Below the pieces are notes generated by a model. The model did no database searches. It saw only the letters and a list, made by a program, of their open reading frames with translations, and was not told the DNA's origin. This document shows, one piece after another, positions 18,761-26,585 of a stretch of DNA of 64,000 nt (within the stretch, counting starts at the first letter, position 1; each line of letters starts with the position of its first letter). Made by a program: the position numbers and the translations under genes. Source of the stretch: Flavobacterium microcysteis (GTDB taxonomy: Bacteria > Bacteroidota > Bacteroidia > Flavobacteriales > Flavobacteriaceae); NCBI RefSeq assembly GCF_006385255.1, contig NZ_VFJE01000052.1, positions 1 through 64,000 on the forward strand. Reading direction: 5' to 3'.

Positions 18761-20182
18761 ATGAATTCTGCATTTTTCTATAAAACCCTTACGTCGAAGT
18801 TTCCGTTTAATCCAACAGTCAAACAGGATATCTTCTTCCAGAAAATTGCTGAATTTTTGACCAATAGCAAACAGGATGAAATCTTCGTGCTAAAAGGGTA
18901 TGCCGGAACTGGAAAAACAACCGTAATTTCTACTTTGGTTAACAATCTTACTGAAATTAATAAAAAATACGTGCTTTTGGCACCAACTGGTCGTGCGGCA
19001 AAGGTTATCGCTAATTATTCTCAAAAACCGGCATATACCATCCACAAAAAAATCTATTATCCAAAAACAAAAAGCGGAGGAGTGACTTTTACTACTCAGC
19101 AGAACAAACATAAAAATACAATTTTCATCGTTGATGAATCGTCTATGATTTCAGATTCAAGCAATGAAACCAGTATGTATGAAAACGGTTCACTGTTAGA
19201 CGATTTGATCTATTATGTATATTCCGGTGTCAACTGCAAGATGATTCTTTTAGGGGATACAGCACAGCTACCGCCCGTGAATCTTGATATATCACCGGCT
19301 CTGGATATTGATTTGCTGAACAGGAATTATGATATGGAAGTTGCACATATCGAATTTGATGAAGTAATGCGACAGGAAGAGGATTCCGGTATATTGTACA
19401 ATGCAACAGAACTTAGAGAACAATTAGATGAAGACTTTTTTGAAGATTTTAAATTTGATGTAAAACATTTCAAAGATATTGTTCGGTTAACGGATGGTTA
19501 TGACATTCAAGATGCCATCCATACAGCCTATAGCAATTATGGATTGGAAGACACTGCATTTATTGTGCGTTCTAACAAAAGGGCTAACGCTTACAACCAA
19601 CAAATTCGAACAAGAATTCTCGATAAGGAAAGCGAACTTTCTACAGGCGATTTCCTCATGGTCGTAAAAAATAATTATTTTTGGCTTAAGGATTCTACCG
19701 AAACAGATTTTATAGCCAATGGTGATATTGTCGAAGTTATGGAAATCTATAAGATGCAGGAATTGTACGGTTTTAAGTTTGCTACCGTAAAAATACGGAT
19801 GGTGGATTACCCAAACCAGATACCATTTGAAACAGTTTTGATTTTAGATACATTGACAAGTGAATCGGCTTCATTAACCTATGAAGAGTCAAACCGACTG
19901 TATCAGGAAGTAATGCTGGATTATGAAGATGAAAGAACAGCCTACAGGAAATTCCAGAAAGTAAAAGAAAACAGGTATTTCAATGCATTGCAGGTGAAAT
20001 TTTCATACGCCATGACCTGCCACAAATCACAAGGTGGACAATGGAATACTGTATTTGTAGAACAGCCTTATTTGCCCAACGGAATCGACAGAGATTACAT
20101 TCGCTGGTTATACACAGCAATTACAAGAGCTAAAGACAAATTGTATTTGATTGGCTTTAAGGATGAAAACTTTGAAGAATAG
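18761..20182 (+). CDS. RecD/Dda-like superfamily 1 DNA helicase
   Basis: A 473-residue SF1B helicase. Walker A is GYAGTGKTT (about 44-52), motif Ia is LLAPTGRAAK, Walker B is FIVDESSMI, motif III is LLGDTAQLPPV, and the C-terminal UvrD-like part has TCHKSQGGQW and YTAITRAKDKLYLIG. It lacks the N-terminal extension of RecD2 and has no RecB/RecC partner here, so a stand-alone ATP-dependent 5'-3' helicase is likely. The 3' flank carries a heptamer array. Confidence 0.88.
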   Translation: MNSAFFYKTLTSKFPFNPTVKQDIFFQKIAEFLTNSKQDEIFVLKGYAGTGKTTVISTLVNNLTEINKKYVLLAPTGRAAKVIANYSQKPAYTIHKKIYYPKTKSGGVTFTTQQNKHKNTIFIVDESSMISDSSNETSMYENGSLLDDLIYYVYSGVNCKMILLGDTAQLPPVNLDISPALDIDLLNRNYDMEVAHIEFDEVMRQEEDSGILYNATELREQLDEDFFEDFKFDVKHFKDIVRLTDGYDIQDAIHTAYSNYGLEDTAFIVRSNKRANAYNQQIRTRILDKESELSTGDFLMVVKNNYFWLKDSTETDFIANGDIVEVMEIYKMQELYGFKFATVKIRMVDYPNQIPFETVLILDTLTSESASLTYEESNRLYQEVMLDYEDERTAYRKFQKVKENRYFNALQVKFSYAMTCHKSQGGQWNTVFVEQPYLPNGIDRDYIRWLYTAITRAKDKLYLIGFKDENFEE

Positions 20183-20186
20183 TTTA

Positions 20187-20249
20187 TAGTTGATAGAGGA
20201 TAGGCTATAGTTAGTAGATGATAGTTGATAGAGGTTAGTTGATAGTTGG
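20187..20249. repeat. Heptamer array TAGNNNN, nine units
   Basis: Nine consecutive 7-base units all begin TAG (tagttga, tagagga, taggcta, tagttag, tagatga and so on), starting 5 bases after the helicase stop codon. No coding sense is visible. Confidence 0.7.
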
Positions 20250-20261
20250 GAGTGAGAAACC

Positions 20262-20352
20262 TCAAATCAAAAATCTTAAATCCTAAATCAAAAATCTCAA
20301 ATCATAGATCACAAATCTCAAATCTTAAATCACAAATCAAAAATCAAAAATA
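20262..20352. repeat. Heptamer array NNAAATC, twelve units
   Basis: Twelve perfect-period 7-base units end in AATC (one is ATAGATC) and a thirteenth is degenerate. The array ends 6 bases before the kdsB ATG at 20359. A complementary GATTTNN array lies after kdsB at 21078-21112. Confidence 0.75.
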
Positions 20353-20358
20353 TTTAAA

Positions 20359-21084
20359 ATGAAAATAATAGCAGTTATTCCGGCACGTTACGCTTCAACC
20401 CGATTTCACGCCAAGCTGATGCAGGATTTGGGTGGGAAAACGGTAATTACCAGAACATATGAAGCGGCTGTTTCAACGCAGCTTTTTGATGATGTTTTTG
20501 TTGCTACTGATTCTCAACTCATTTTTGATGAAATTGTTTCCAATGGAGGAAAAGCAATCATGAGCAAAAAGGAACATGAATCCGGTAGCGACAGGATAGC
20601 TGAAGCTGTTGAAAATCTGGATGTTGATATTGTTGTAAACGTGCAAGGTGACGAACCTTTTATTAATAAAGAACCACTTGAAAAACTTTTAGAAGTATTC
20701 AGAAATGATACGGCACATCAAATAGATCTGGCTTCGTTAATGCGTGAAATAAAAGATAAAGAAGAAATTGCTAACCCAAATAATGTCAAGGTAATTGTAG
20801 ACCAAAGTGGTCTGGCCTTATATTTTTCCCGTTCGGTTATACCTTATCCGAGAGATGAAAATGCGGGTGTTCGTTATTTCCAGCATATTGGAATCTACGC
20901 TTTTAGAAAACCGGCGTTGATGGATTTTTATAGCCTGCCAATGAAATCTCTGGAAGCTTCAGAAAAATTAGAACAACTCCGATATCTTGAATATGGCAAG
21001 AAAATAAGAATGGTGGAAACTGTCCATGTTGGTATTGGTATTGATACGGTTGAAGATTTGGAGAAGGCTAGGAAGTTGATTTAA
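20359..21084 (+). CDS. kdsB: 3-deoxy-manno-octulosonate cytidylyltransferase
   Basis: At 241 residues it is the usual KdsB length. It activates Kdo with CTP to CMP-Kdo for lipid A/LPS core. Motifs are [15 protein letters not shown] (nucleotide binding), [23 protein letters not shown] (metal binding) and the C-terminal [12 protein letters not shown]. It links to the lpx genes at 47.7-52.5 kb. The gene is tightly bracketed by inverted heptamer arrays. Confidence 0.95.
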   Translation: MKIIAVIPARYASTRFHAKLMQDLGGKTVITRTYEAAVSTQLFDDVFVATDSQLIFDEIVSNGGKAIMSKKEHESGSDRIAEAVENLDVDIVVNVQGDEPFINKEPLEKLLEVFRNDTAHQIDLASLMREIKDKEEIANPNNVKVIVDQSGLALYFSRSVIPYPRDENAGVRYFQHIGIYAFRKPALMDFYSLPMKSLEASEKLEQLRYLEYGKKIRMVETVHVGIGIDTVEDLEKARKLI

Positions 21085-21112
21085 GATTTTGGATTTTAGA
21101 TTTGTGATTTAT
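21078..21112. repeat. Heptamer array GATTTNN, five units
   Basis: Five 7-base units (gatttaa, gattttg, gatttta, gatttgt, gatttat). The first one contains the kdsB stop codon. It is the inverse complement type of the array before kdsB. Confidence 0.7.
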
Positions 21113-21279
21113 GAGGTGGTATAGAGAAGAAAATCCGCACATAATCTGTGTAAAACATTATAAACAATGGTAATTATATATTAGTTTGTACTAAAATGAT
21201 GTAAAACTATACATAAGGTTTTAAACAAAATTTAAAATAGTTACCTATCTTAGGTCTATCAAAATCAATTCTAAAAGTT

Positions 21280-21636
21280 ATGAAAAAACTATTTCTTATA
21301 GCTATTGCAACTTTTTTTATGACGGCATGTGATAAGGATGATGCCAAGAGCGTTGTAGATTGCCTGGGCGAATCAATATTTTTAAATGCACATCATTCTA
21401 TATCTGGTGAAAATCCAATGCAGGTAAATTATAGTGTTACCTATGAAGGAAGTCATACGTTGAATAATACTGTTAAATGGGATTTTGGTGATGGAACACA
21501 ACAGACAGTTACTGGTACTGAAGTAAGTCATATATATTCGCAAGCAGGAAACTATAAAGCTACGGCCACTGTTAAGGTTAGTGTAAATGGTTCAACCTGC
21601 TCATCAGACCTTCATGAACATGTTACAATACAATAA
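21280..21636 (+). CDS. Small PKD-domain lipoprotein
   Basis: A 118-residue lipoprotein (lipobox MTAC, Cys17, followed by DKDD, an acidic stretch like the export signal for surface lipoproteins in Bacteroidota). The rest is a single PKD-like beta-sandwich (VKWDFGDGTQQTV, then VSHIYSQAGNYKATATV). It probably mediates surface interactions. It appears monocistronic. Confidence 0.8.
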   Translation: MKKLFLIAIATFFMTACDKDDAKSVVDCLGESIFLNAHHSISGENPMQVNYSVTYEGSHTLNNTVKWDFGDGTQQTVTGTEVSHIYSQAGNYKATATVKVSVNGSTCSSDLHEHVTIQ

Positions 21637-21670
21637 TGAGATTTAAGATTGCTGGAGTCTAATAATCAAA

Positions 21671-22351
21671 TTATTTCTTTTCTATAATGATTAGCTCGTT
21701 ATAGCGCTCAACTCTTGGGATGGTGCGTAAATTATAGAGTTTTAGATTGATGTTTGCCACATATTTTTTATTGCGGAGGCTGTCTTTGTTAGTAATACAC
21801 ATCGTATTAAAAAGAATAATTCCTTTTTCTTCTAAAAGCTCACAGATGCTTTTTTGGAAAGAATCTTCAAAAAGAAAGTCAGGCATGGTTGTATCCTGAA
21901 AAATATCGACAATAATCAGTCCGTATTTGTTTTTGTCTTTTAAAACATATTTGGAAGCATCATCAACAATGATTTCTAAATTCGGAATCTTGTTCAATCC
22001 AAAATAAGAATTGGCTATCTGTAGTACTTCAGGATCAATTTCCACTCCTGTAATCTTGCCTTTAAATCCAATTTCGTCACTTAAAGTCTTAATTACGCTT
22101 CCGCCTGCAACTCCAAGTATAAGAATGTGTTTCGTTTTTAAAACGGTATCAAACCCGATGCTTTCCAAACCTTTTCTAAGAATACGTTGTAAGCTTCCAT
22201 AAGAGTAGTTGGCATTTTTAGAATCCAATACCAATTCGCCATTTGCCCAGGTAACTTCTAGATTTTTACTTACAGACGATTGCTGTTTATAGACATTTAT
22301 CGGTAGGAGGTAGCTTAATATTTTTTTTAGCACAAAACTTAATTTGCCCAA
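21671..22351 (-). CDS. Spermidine-synthase-like methyltransferase-fold protein
   Basis: Up to 226 residues with a class I Rossmann core: motif I LILGVAGGS, the acidic ribose-binding GVEIDPEVL, VDDA, and IIVDIF. This pattern matches spermidine-synthase-like proteins of Bacteroidota. The aminopropyl-transfer residues are not clearly present, so the reaction is uncertain. The track start is a TTG at 22351 that overlaps a TATTTTTG promoter box. The in-frame GTG at 22333 is a likely alternative, shortening the protein by six residues. Confidence 0.75.
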   Translation of the reverse strand: MGKLSFVLKKILSYLLPINVYKQQSSVSKNLEVTWANGELVLDSKNANYSYGSLQRILRKGLESIGFDTVLKTKHILILGVAGGSVIKTLSDEIGFKGKITGVEIDPEVLQIANSYFGLNKIPNLEIIVDDASKYVLKDKNKYGLIIVDIFQDTTMPDFLFEDSFQKSICELLEEKGIILFNTMCITNKDSLRNKKYVANINLKLYNLRTIPRVERYNELIIIEKK

Positions 22352-22356
22352 AAATA
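22349..22356 (-). promoter_or_regulatory. Promoter -7 box TATTTTTG
   Basis: Exact TAnnTTTG match on the minus strand. It overlaps the TTG at 22351 and so favours translation from the GTG at 22333. Confidence 0.45.
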
Positions 22357-22391
22357 AGTATAAATGTTACATTTACAGAAAATAATAAAGC

Positions 22392-22943
22392 ATGAAGCGT
22401 ATTATTTATAAACTTATCTTTTTCAAAATAATGGGATGGAGCATCAAAGGTACGATGGATCCCGAAATTAAGAAATCTATTATTATAGTAGTGCCGCATA
22501 CCAGCTGGCATGATTTCTACATAGGACTTTTTGCCAGTGGCATTATCAATCTTGAAATGAACTATGTCGCTAAAAAAGAACTTTTTAAATTTCCATTTGG
22601 AGCTTATTTCCGTTGGATGGGCGGTGCACCACTCAACAGAAACTCTAGACAGAATACAGTCGAAGCCATAGCGGAGATTTTTAAAAACAGAGAAATCTTC
22701 CGATTGGCAATTGCTCCCGAAGGAACTCGAAAAAAAGTATCAGAGTGGAAGACAGGCTTTTACTACATTGCATTAAAAGCAGAAGTTCCAATAATTCCCG
22801 TTGCATTTGATTATGCCAAAAAGGAGGTAGTACTACACAATGCATATTATCCAATTGGCGATATCCAAAAAGATTTTGCAGAACTCAAAAGCAATTTTAA
22901 AGGTGTCGTAGGCAGAATTCCGGAAAACGGCTTTGACGGTTAA
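22392..22943 (+). CDS. 1-acyl-glycerol-3-phosphate acyltransferase-like protein
   Basis: A 183-residue PlsC-type acyltransferase. The HX4D motif is HTSWHD in VVPHTSWHDFYIG, the substrate-binding motif is APEGTRKK, and a later VPIIPVAFDY matches motif IV. It is shorter than classical PlsC and fits the small bacterial group that acylates lysophospholipids or ornithine-type lipids. A hydrophobic N-terminus associates it with the inner membrane. It is transcribed divergently from the spermidine-synthase-like gene. Confidence 0.85.
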   Translation: MKRIIYKLIFFKIMGWSIKGTMDPEIKKSIIIVVPHTSWHDFYIGLFASGIINLEMNYVAKKELFKFPFGAYFRWMGGAPLNRNSRQNTVEAIAEIFKNREIFRLAIAPEGTRKKVSEWKTGFYYIALKAEVPIIPVAFDYAKKEVVLHNAYYPIGDIQKDFAELKSNFKGVVGRIPENGFDG

Positions 22944-23013
22944 AATGCCATTTTAAAACCAAGCTCATTTCTTTCTCGTATCTATTGGTATCAACCTTTA
23001 AAAAACCACAATT

Positions 23014-24027
23014 ATGAGAAAGAATTTATTTTTAGCAGGGATCTTCTGCAGTACTTTCGGATTTGTCTCGTGTAGTAATGATGATGATTCAAACGGAAAT
23101 CAAGACACACAAAGACTTGAATTATTTACTTCAAGTAATACCAGCGGAACAATTACGTATACAGATATGTTAGCAACAATGCCAATGGCAAGAACTTTTG
23201 CAGTAGGTTCTGTAGATGCTGATGGTATTTATTATTATAATGATCGCGACGAAGTTATTATTGCCTCAAGAACAAACAACCGCCTTGAAGCGTATGGTAA
23301 TTTTCGAAATACGTTACTCTCTCCGGCAACATCTTTGACAATGACGGCGAGTAGTACTACTGGCGATTTTACTAATGCCAGAGAAATTGCTGTTGATGGA
23401 AGCCGGGTAGTTGTAGTTCAAGATCAGGCTGAAATTAATGGAAACACGAATAAGCTTTTGGTATATCAAAGAACCGCTTCAGGATTCACATTGGAAAAAA
23501 CATTTACTATAGGCTTTAAGCTATGGGGAATTGCTATTGAAAACGGAAATTTGTTTGCTGTTGTTGATCTTACGGGAGATATAGCAGTTTTTAACTCTAT
23601 TTTTTCAAAACCTACGGGAACGCTGGTGGCAGACAAAAGAGTTAGCATTGAAGGACTAATAAGGACGCATGGCATTGCTTATTCTAATAATGTTATGGTC
23701 TTGACAGATGTAGGTCTAGCTACTTCAGCCACAGATGGAGGTATTGTAGTAATTGAGAATTTCAGCAATGTATTTTCTTCTACAGCATCAGGCGGTACTA
23801 TTGCCTTGTCAAATCAAAAAAGAATTTATGGGCCTAATTCATTGTTAGGGAATCCGGTAGATGTTTCTTATGATAAACAGGCTAATAAAATTTATATTGC
23901 TGAAAGATTGAATGGTGGAGGACAAGTATTGAGTTTTGCATATCCAACAACGCCTCAGGCAGATGCAACACCATTGACAACAAGATTAGAACCTGGCGTA
24001 ACCGGAATATACTTAAGAAGAGAATAG
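23014..24027 (+). CDS. Beta-propeller-like lipoprotein
   Basis: A 337-residue lipoprotein: lipobox VSC with Cys21, followed by SNDDD, an acidic run like the surface-export signal. The remainder is repeated strand-rich blades (for example REIAVDGSRVVVV, WGIAIENGNLFAV, HGIAYSNNVMVL, VDVSYDKQANKIYIAE), compatible with a six- or seven-bladed propeller of the NHL/lactonase type. No catalytic residues can be assigned. It has its own strong terminator and stands alone. Confidence 0.78.
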   Translation: MRKNLFLAGIFCSTFGFVSCSNDDDSNGNQDTQRLELFTSSNTSGTITYTDMLATMPMARTFAVGSVDADGIYYYNDRDEVIIASRTNNRLEAYGNFRNTLLSPATSLTMTASSTTGDFTNAREIAVDGSRVVVVQDQAEINGNTNKLLVYQRTASGFTLEKTFTIGFKLWGIAIENGNLFAVVDLTGDIAVFNSIFSKPTGTLVADKRVSIEGLIRTHGIAYSNNVMVLTDVGLATSATDGGIVVIENFSNVFSSTASGGTIALSNQKRIYGPNSLLGNPVDVSYDKQANKIYIAERLNGGGQVLSFAYPTTPQADATPLTTRLEPGVTGIYLRRE

Positions 24028-24060
24028 TTAGTTTTGTGTTTGTTATTATTGGTTTGAAAA

Positions 24061-24089
24061 CCTCGGTCTGTAAGAGCCGAGGTTTTTTT
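24061..24089 (+). terminator. Intrinsic terminator after lipoprotein
   Basis: Stem CCTCGG (24061-24066) / CCGAGG (24077-24082) followed by seven T. The XRE gene converges from the other side and may use it too. Confidence 0.85.
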
Positions 24090-24097
24090 ATGGCTTG

Positions 24098-24490
24098 TTA
24101 TTGAGGATGGTATTCTTTAAAACTACCATCTTTATAAAAGATTACGATTTTTTCAATTGTATCGTTACTAAAAGTATTTTTAGATGTAGGTACTTCTTTT
24201 ATAGGATTGGATGAATTTTGAATAATCGGTTCTGAAATAGGAGTAGGTGAAGGAGTTTCATTACTTTTCGGGAAACTTCCTTTTCCATTCAGAATCCAAT
24301 ACAAATCAATTTCAGGAAATACATCCAGAATTTTTAATATAAAATCAAGACTCGGTTTATTTCTTCCTGATAGGAGATGGGATATACTGGAGCGCTGCAC
24401 ACCAATTTTATCGGCAAAAGACGAGGCTGTCAGGTTATAATAATCGAGGATTTTTTCAATCCGTTTTATAAAATCATCTGTGTTTACCAT
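24098..24490 (-). CDS. XRE-family transcriptional regulator
   Basis: A 130-residue protein. Residues 5-62 form a helix-turn-helix of Cro/CI type (SSFADKIGVQRSSISHLLSGRNKPSLDF split around the recognition helix VQRSSISHLL). A Pro/Ser-rich linker follows, then a short C-terminal motif IEKIVIFYKDGSFKEYHP. No peptidase or ligand domain is seen. Its start codon lies inside the first of five TTAC-N4-GTAA palindromes and its -7 box lies in the second, so autorepression is likely. The divergent M14 peptidase is the probable target. Confidence 0.88.
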   Translation of the reverse strand: MVNTDDFIKRIEKILDYYNLTASSFADKIGVQRSSISHLLSGRNKPSLDFILKILDVFPEIDLYWILNGKGSFPKSNETPSPTPISEPIIQNSSNPIKEVPTSKNTFSNDTIEKIVIFYKDGSFKEYHPQ

Positions 24491-24521
24491 TGTAAATCGT
24501 TGAAATAAAGAAAGCGTGTTA

Positions 24522-24529
24522 CAAATGTA
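24522..24529 (-). promoter_or_regulatory. Promoter -7 box TACATTTG (XRE gene)
   Basis: Exact TAnnTTTG match on the minus strand, 31 bases before the XRE ATG, lying within operator site 2. Confidence 0.65.
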
Positions 24530-24767
24530 AATATAAAGTAGATAGGTAGGTAGTTTACAATTGTAATTGAAGCTTTTTTATTAATGTTTAAATTTATATA
24601 ATAAAACATAATAAATTGACTTTAAATAATATGAACTCAAAAACTGCTTAAAAATAAATTAATGTTAAAGTTTTTCTAATACCTATTTACTGCTGCAGTG
24701 CATTTTGTTTACAGAGTTAAATTATTTTGAATTTTTATTGATTTACAATTGTAATTGATAAGATGTT

Positions 24768-24775
24768 TACTTTTG
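24768..24775 (+). promoter_or_regulatory. Promoter -7 box TACTTTTG (M14 peptidase)
   Basis: Exact TAnnTTTG match within operator site 5. It lies after the upstream ATG at 24763, so transcription would begin beyond that codon and translation would start at 24796. Confidence 0.65.
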
Positions 24776-24795
24776 TAAAACATAAATTAAGCACC

Positions 24796-25950
24796 ATGGA
24801 TTTTGAAAAAGTATTCCAAGACAACAAGGAAGAATCATTGCACGGAAGATATATTACTCTTGAGAAAATTGAGCCATTATTAAAAGTACTCAACAGGAAT
24901 AATAACTTAGATATAATCGGAAAATCAGTTGAAGGAAAACCAATTTACTCGTATACAATTGGAACGGGCAAAACCAAGATATTGCTTTGGTCGCAAATGC
25001 ATGGAAACGAAGGAACGACGACAAAAGCACTTTTTGACCTTTTAAACGTATTAAATGGTGAAACGGAACTGGCAAAAGAACTTAAAAGCAAGTTTTCCTT
25101 TTTGGCTATTCCTATGCTTAATCCTGATGGAGCTGAGAGATATACCCGAATTAATGCTAATGGAGTTGACTTAAATAGGGATTTTCAAGATTTAACCCAA
25201 CCAGAAAGTCGTCTGCTTCGAGATCTGTATGATGATTTCAAGCCGGATTTTTGTTATAATCTTCATGACCAACGTACCATTTTTGCGGCAGGTGACATAA
25301 ATAAGCCCGCAACAGTTTCCTTTTTAGCGCCTTCCTATAATGATGCAAGAGAAGTTAATGAAGTACGTATTAAAGCTATGGATGTTATTGTTGCAATGGA
25401 TACAACTTTACAATCATTTATTCCTGGGCAAGTGGGACGTTTTGACGATGGTTTTAATTTGAATTGTGTAGGCGATACCTTTACCTATCTGGGATCTCCT
25501 ACAATTTTATTCGAGGCCGGACATTATCAGGAAGATTATCAGAGAGAAATGACACGAAAATTTATTTTTATCGCATTAGTCTCTGGACTGAAATATATTT
25601 ACGAAAACGATATAGTTCTCAATGAAACGGAAAAATATTTCAATATTCCTCAAAACAAACCAGTTTTTTACGACTTCATTTATAAAAATATCAAAATTTT
25701 CTATGATAATAAACAAATTATTACGAATTTTGCAATTCAATTTACGGAGGTTTTGAATGAGGGAAAAATTGAATTTGTGGCCTTCATTGTCGAAATAGGT
25801 GAGCTGACACAAAACTTTGGACATTTTGAATATGATGCAAAAGGAGCTTCCTATTCCGATGGACAAGACAATATTCCGAAATTGGGTCAAAAAGCTGAGT
25901 TTTATTTATCAGAAAAAGTTAAAATTGTTAACGGATTGCCAAATGTTTAA
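24796..25950 (+). CDS. M14-family zinc metallopeptidase
   Basis: The preferred start is the ATG at 24796 (384 residues), because the ATG at 24763 lies upstream of the promoter -7 box. A carboxypeptidase-like domain covers about residues 15-245: Zn ligands in SQMHGNEG (HxxE) and NLHDQ, substrate-binding Asn-Arg in VDLNRDFQDL, and the catalytic Glu in ILFEAGHYQ. A C-terminal beta-rich domain of about 110 residues follows. There is no signal peptide, so it probably acts in the cytoplasm on a peptide-like or amidated substrate. It is flanked by the five-site operator array, so expression is probably controlled by the divergent XRE protein. Confidence 0.85.
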   Translation: MDFEKVFQDNKEESLHGRYITLEKIEPLLKVLNRNNNLDIIGKSVEGKPIYSYTIGTGKTKILLWSQMHGNEGTTTKALFDLLNVLNGETELAKELKSKFSFLAIPMLNPDGAERYTRINANGVDLNRDFQDLTQPESRLLRDLYDDFKPDFCYNLHDQRTIFAAGDINKPATVSFLAPSYNDAREVNEVRIKAMDVIVAMDTTLQSFIPGQVGRFDDGFNLNCVGDTFTYLGSPTILFEAGHYQEDYQREMTRKFIFIALVSGLKYIYENDIVLNETEKYFNIPQNKPVFYDFIYKNIKIFYDNKQIITNFAIQFTEVLNEGKIEFVAFIVEIGELTQNFGHFEYDAKGASYSDGQDNIPKLGQKAEFYLSEKVKIVNGLPNV

Positions 25951-26027
25951 CGATTCGCTTTTTTTATTTAAAAAAAATTAATTTTTTTGTAGTCGAATTT
26001 TGAAAACAAATACAAACATAAAATTAT

Positions 26028-26507
26028 ATGAATAAGTTTCGTTTAGATGAAGTTGATCATCAGATATTAGATATGCTGATAGACAATACAAGAGTTCCTT
26101 TTACAGATATAGCAAAAAAATTACTAATCTCTGCAGGAACTGTCCATGTGAGAGTTAAGAAAATGGAAGAAGCTGGTATTATCATGGGTTCATCTTTGAC
26201 CTTGAATTACGAGAAATTAGGATATTCTTTTATCGCCTATGTAGGGGTTTTTCTTCACAACACTTCACAGACTAAATTTGTATTGGAAAGAATTAATGAA
26301 ATTCCTTTTGTTACTGTAGCACACGTAACTACAGGAAAGTTCAATATCTTCTGTAAAATCCGTGCAATGGATACAAAACATGCAAAAGAAGTAATCTTTA
26401 TGATTGACGATATCGAAGGTGTATACAGAACAGAGACTATGATTTCTCTTGACGAAAGTATCAACGACAAAAAACGTTTGATGCATACAATTTTCAAGGA
26501 TATGTAA
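26028..26507 (+). CDS. Lrp/AsnC-family transcriptional regulator
   Basis: A 159-residue regulator. The N-terminal AsnC-type winged helix is at residues 4-62 (VDHQILDMLIDNTRVPFTDI, then GTVHVRVKKMEEAGII). The C-terminal RAM ligand-binding domain covers about 75-150 (FVTVAHVTTGKFNIFCKIR). It is expected to sense an amino acid and act as an oligomer. It is a single gene followed by a good terminator and lies between an M14 peptidase and PEP carboxylase, so amino-acid or anaplerotic control is plausible. Confidence 0.92.
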   Translation: MNKFRLDEVDHQILDMLIDNTRVPFTDIAKKLLISAGTVHVRVKKMEEAGIIMGSSLTLNYEKLGYSFIAYVGVFLHNTSQTKFVLERINEIPFVTVAHVTTGKFNIFCKIRAMDTKHAKEVIFMIDDIEGVYRTETMISLDESINDKKRLMHTIFKDM

Positions 26508-26530
26508 TCTTTTGATAAGAATAATTTAAG

Positions 26531-26560
26531 ACCCTCTTGTGAAAACTTGAGGGTTTTTTT
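26531..26560 (+). terminator. Intrinsic terminator after Lrp gene
   Basis: Stem ACCCTC (26531-26536) / GAGGGT (26549-26554), then a T run. Confidence 0.8.
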
Positions 26561-26585
26561 ATTAATTTAATACAAAATTACACCC

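Larger units (their letters stand above)
24484..24778. promoter_or_regulatory. Five-site operator array TTAC-N4-GTAA
   Basis: Palindromic sites lie at 24484-24495 (over the XRE start codon), 24519-24530 (over its -7 box), 24555-24566, 24743-24754, and 24767-24778 (over the M14 -7 box). The first three are spaced 35 and 36 bases apart, the last two 24. The sites share half-site TTAC with spacers CATT, AAAT, AATT, AATT and TTTT. Binding by the adjacent XRE protein is inferred. Confidence 0.7.

Noticed and set aside
20187..20352. CRISPR-like array
   Set aside because: The units are 7 bases long with no spacers or nearby cas genes.
24763..24795. Upstream ATG start for the M14 peptidase
   Set aside because: It precedes the TACTTTTG -7 box, so it would not be in the transcript.
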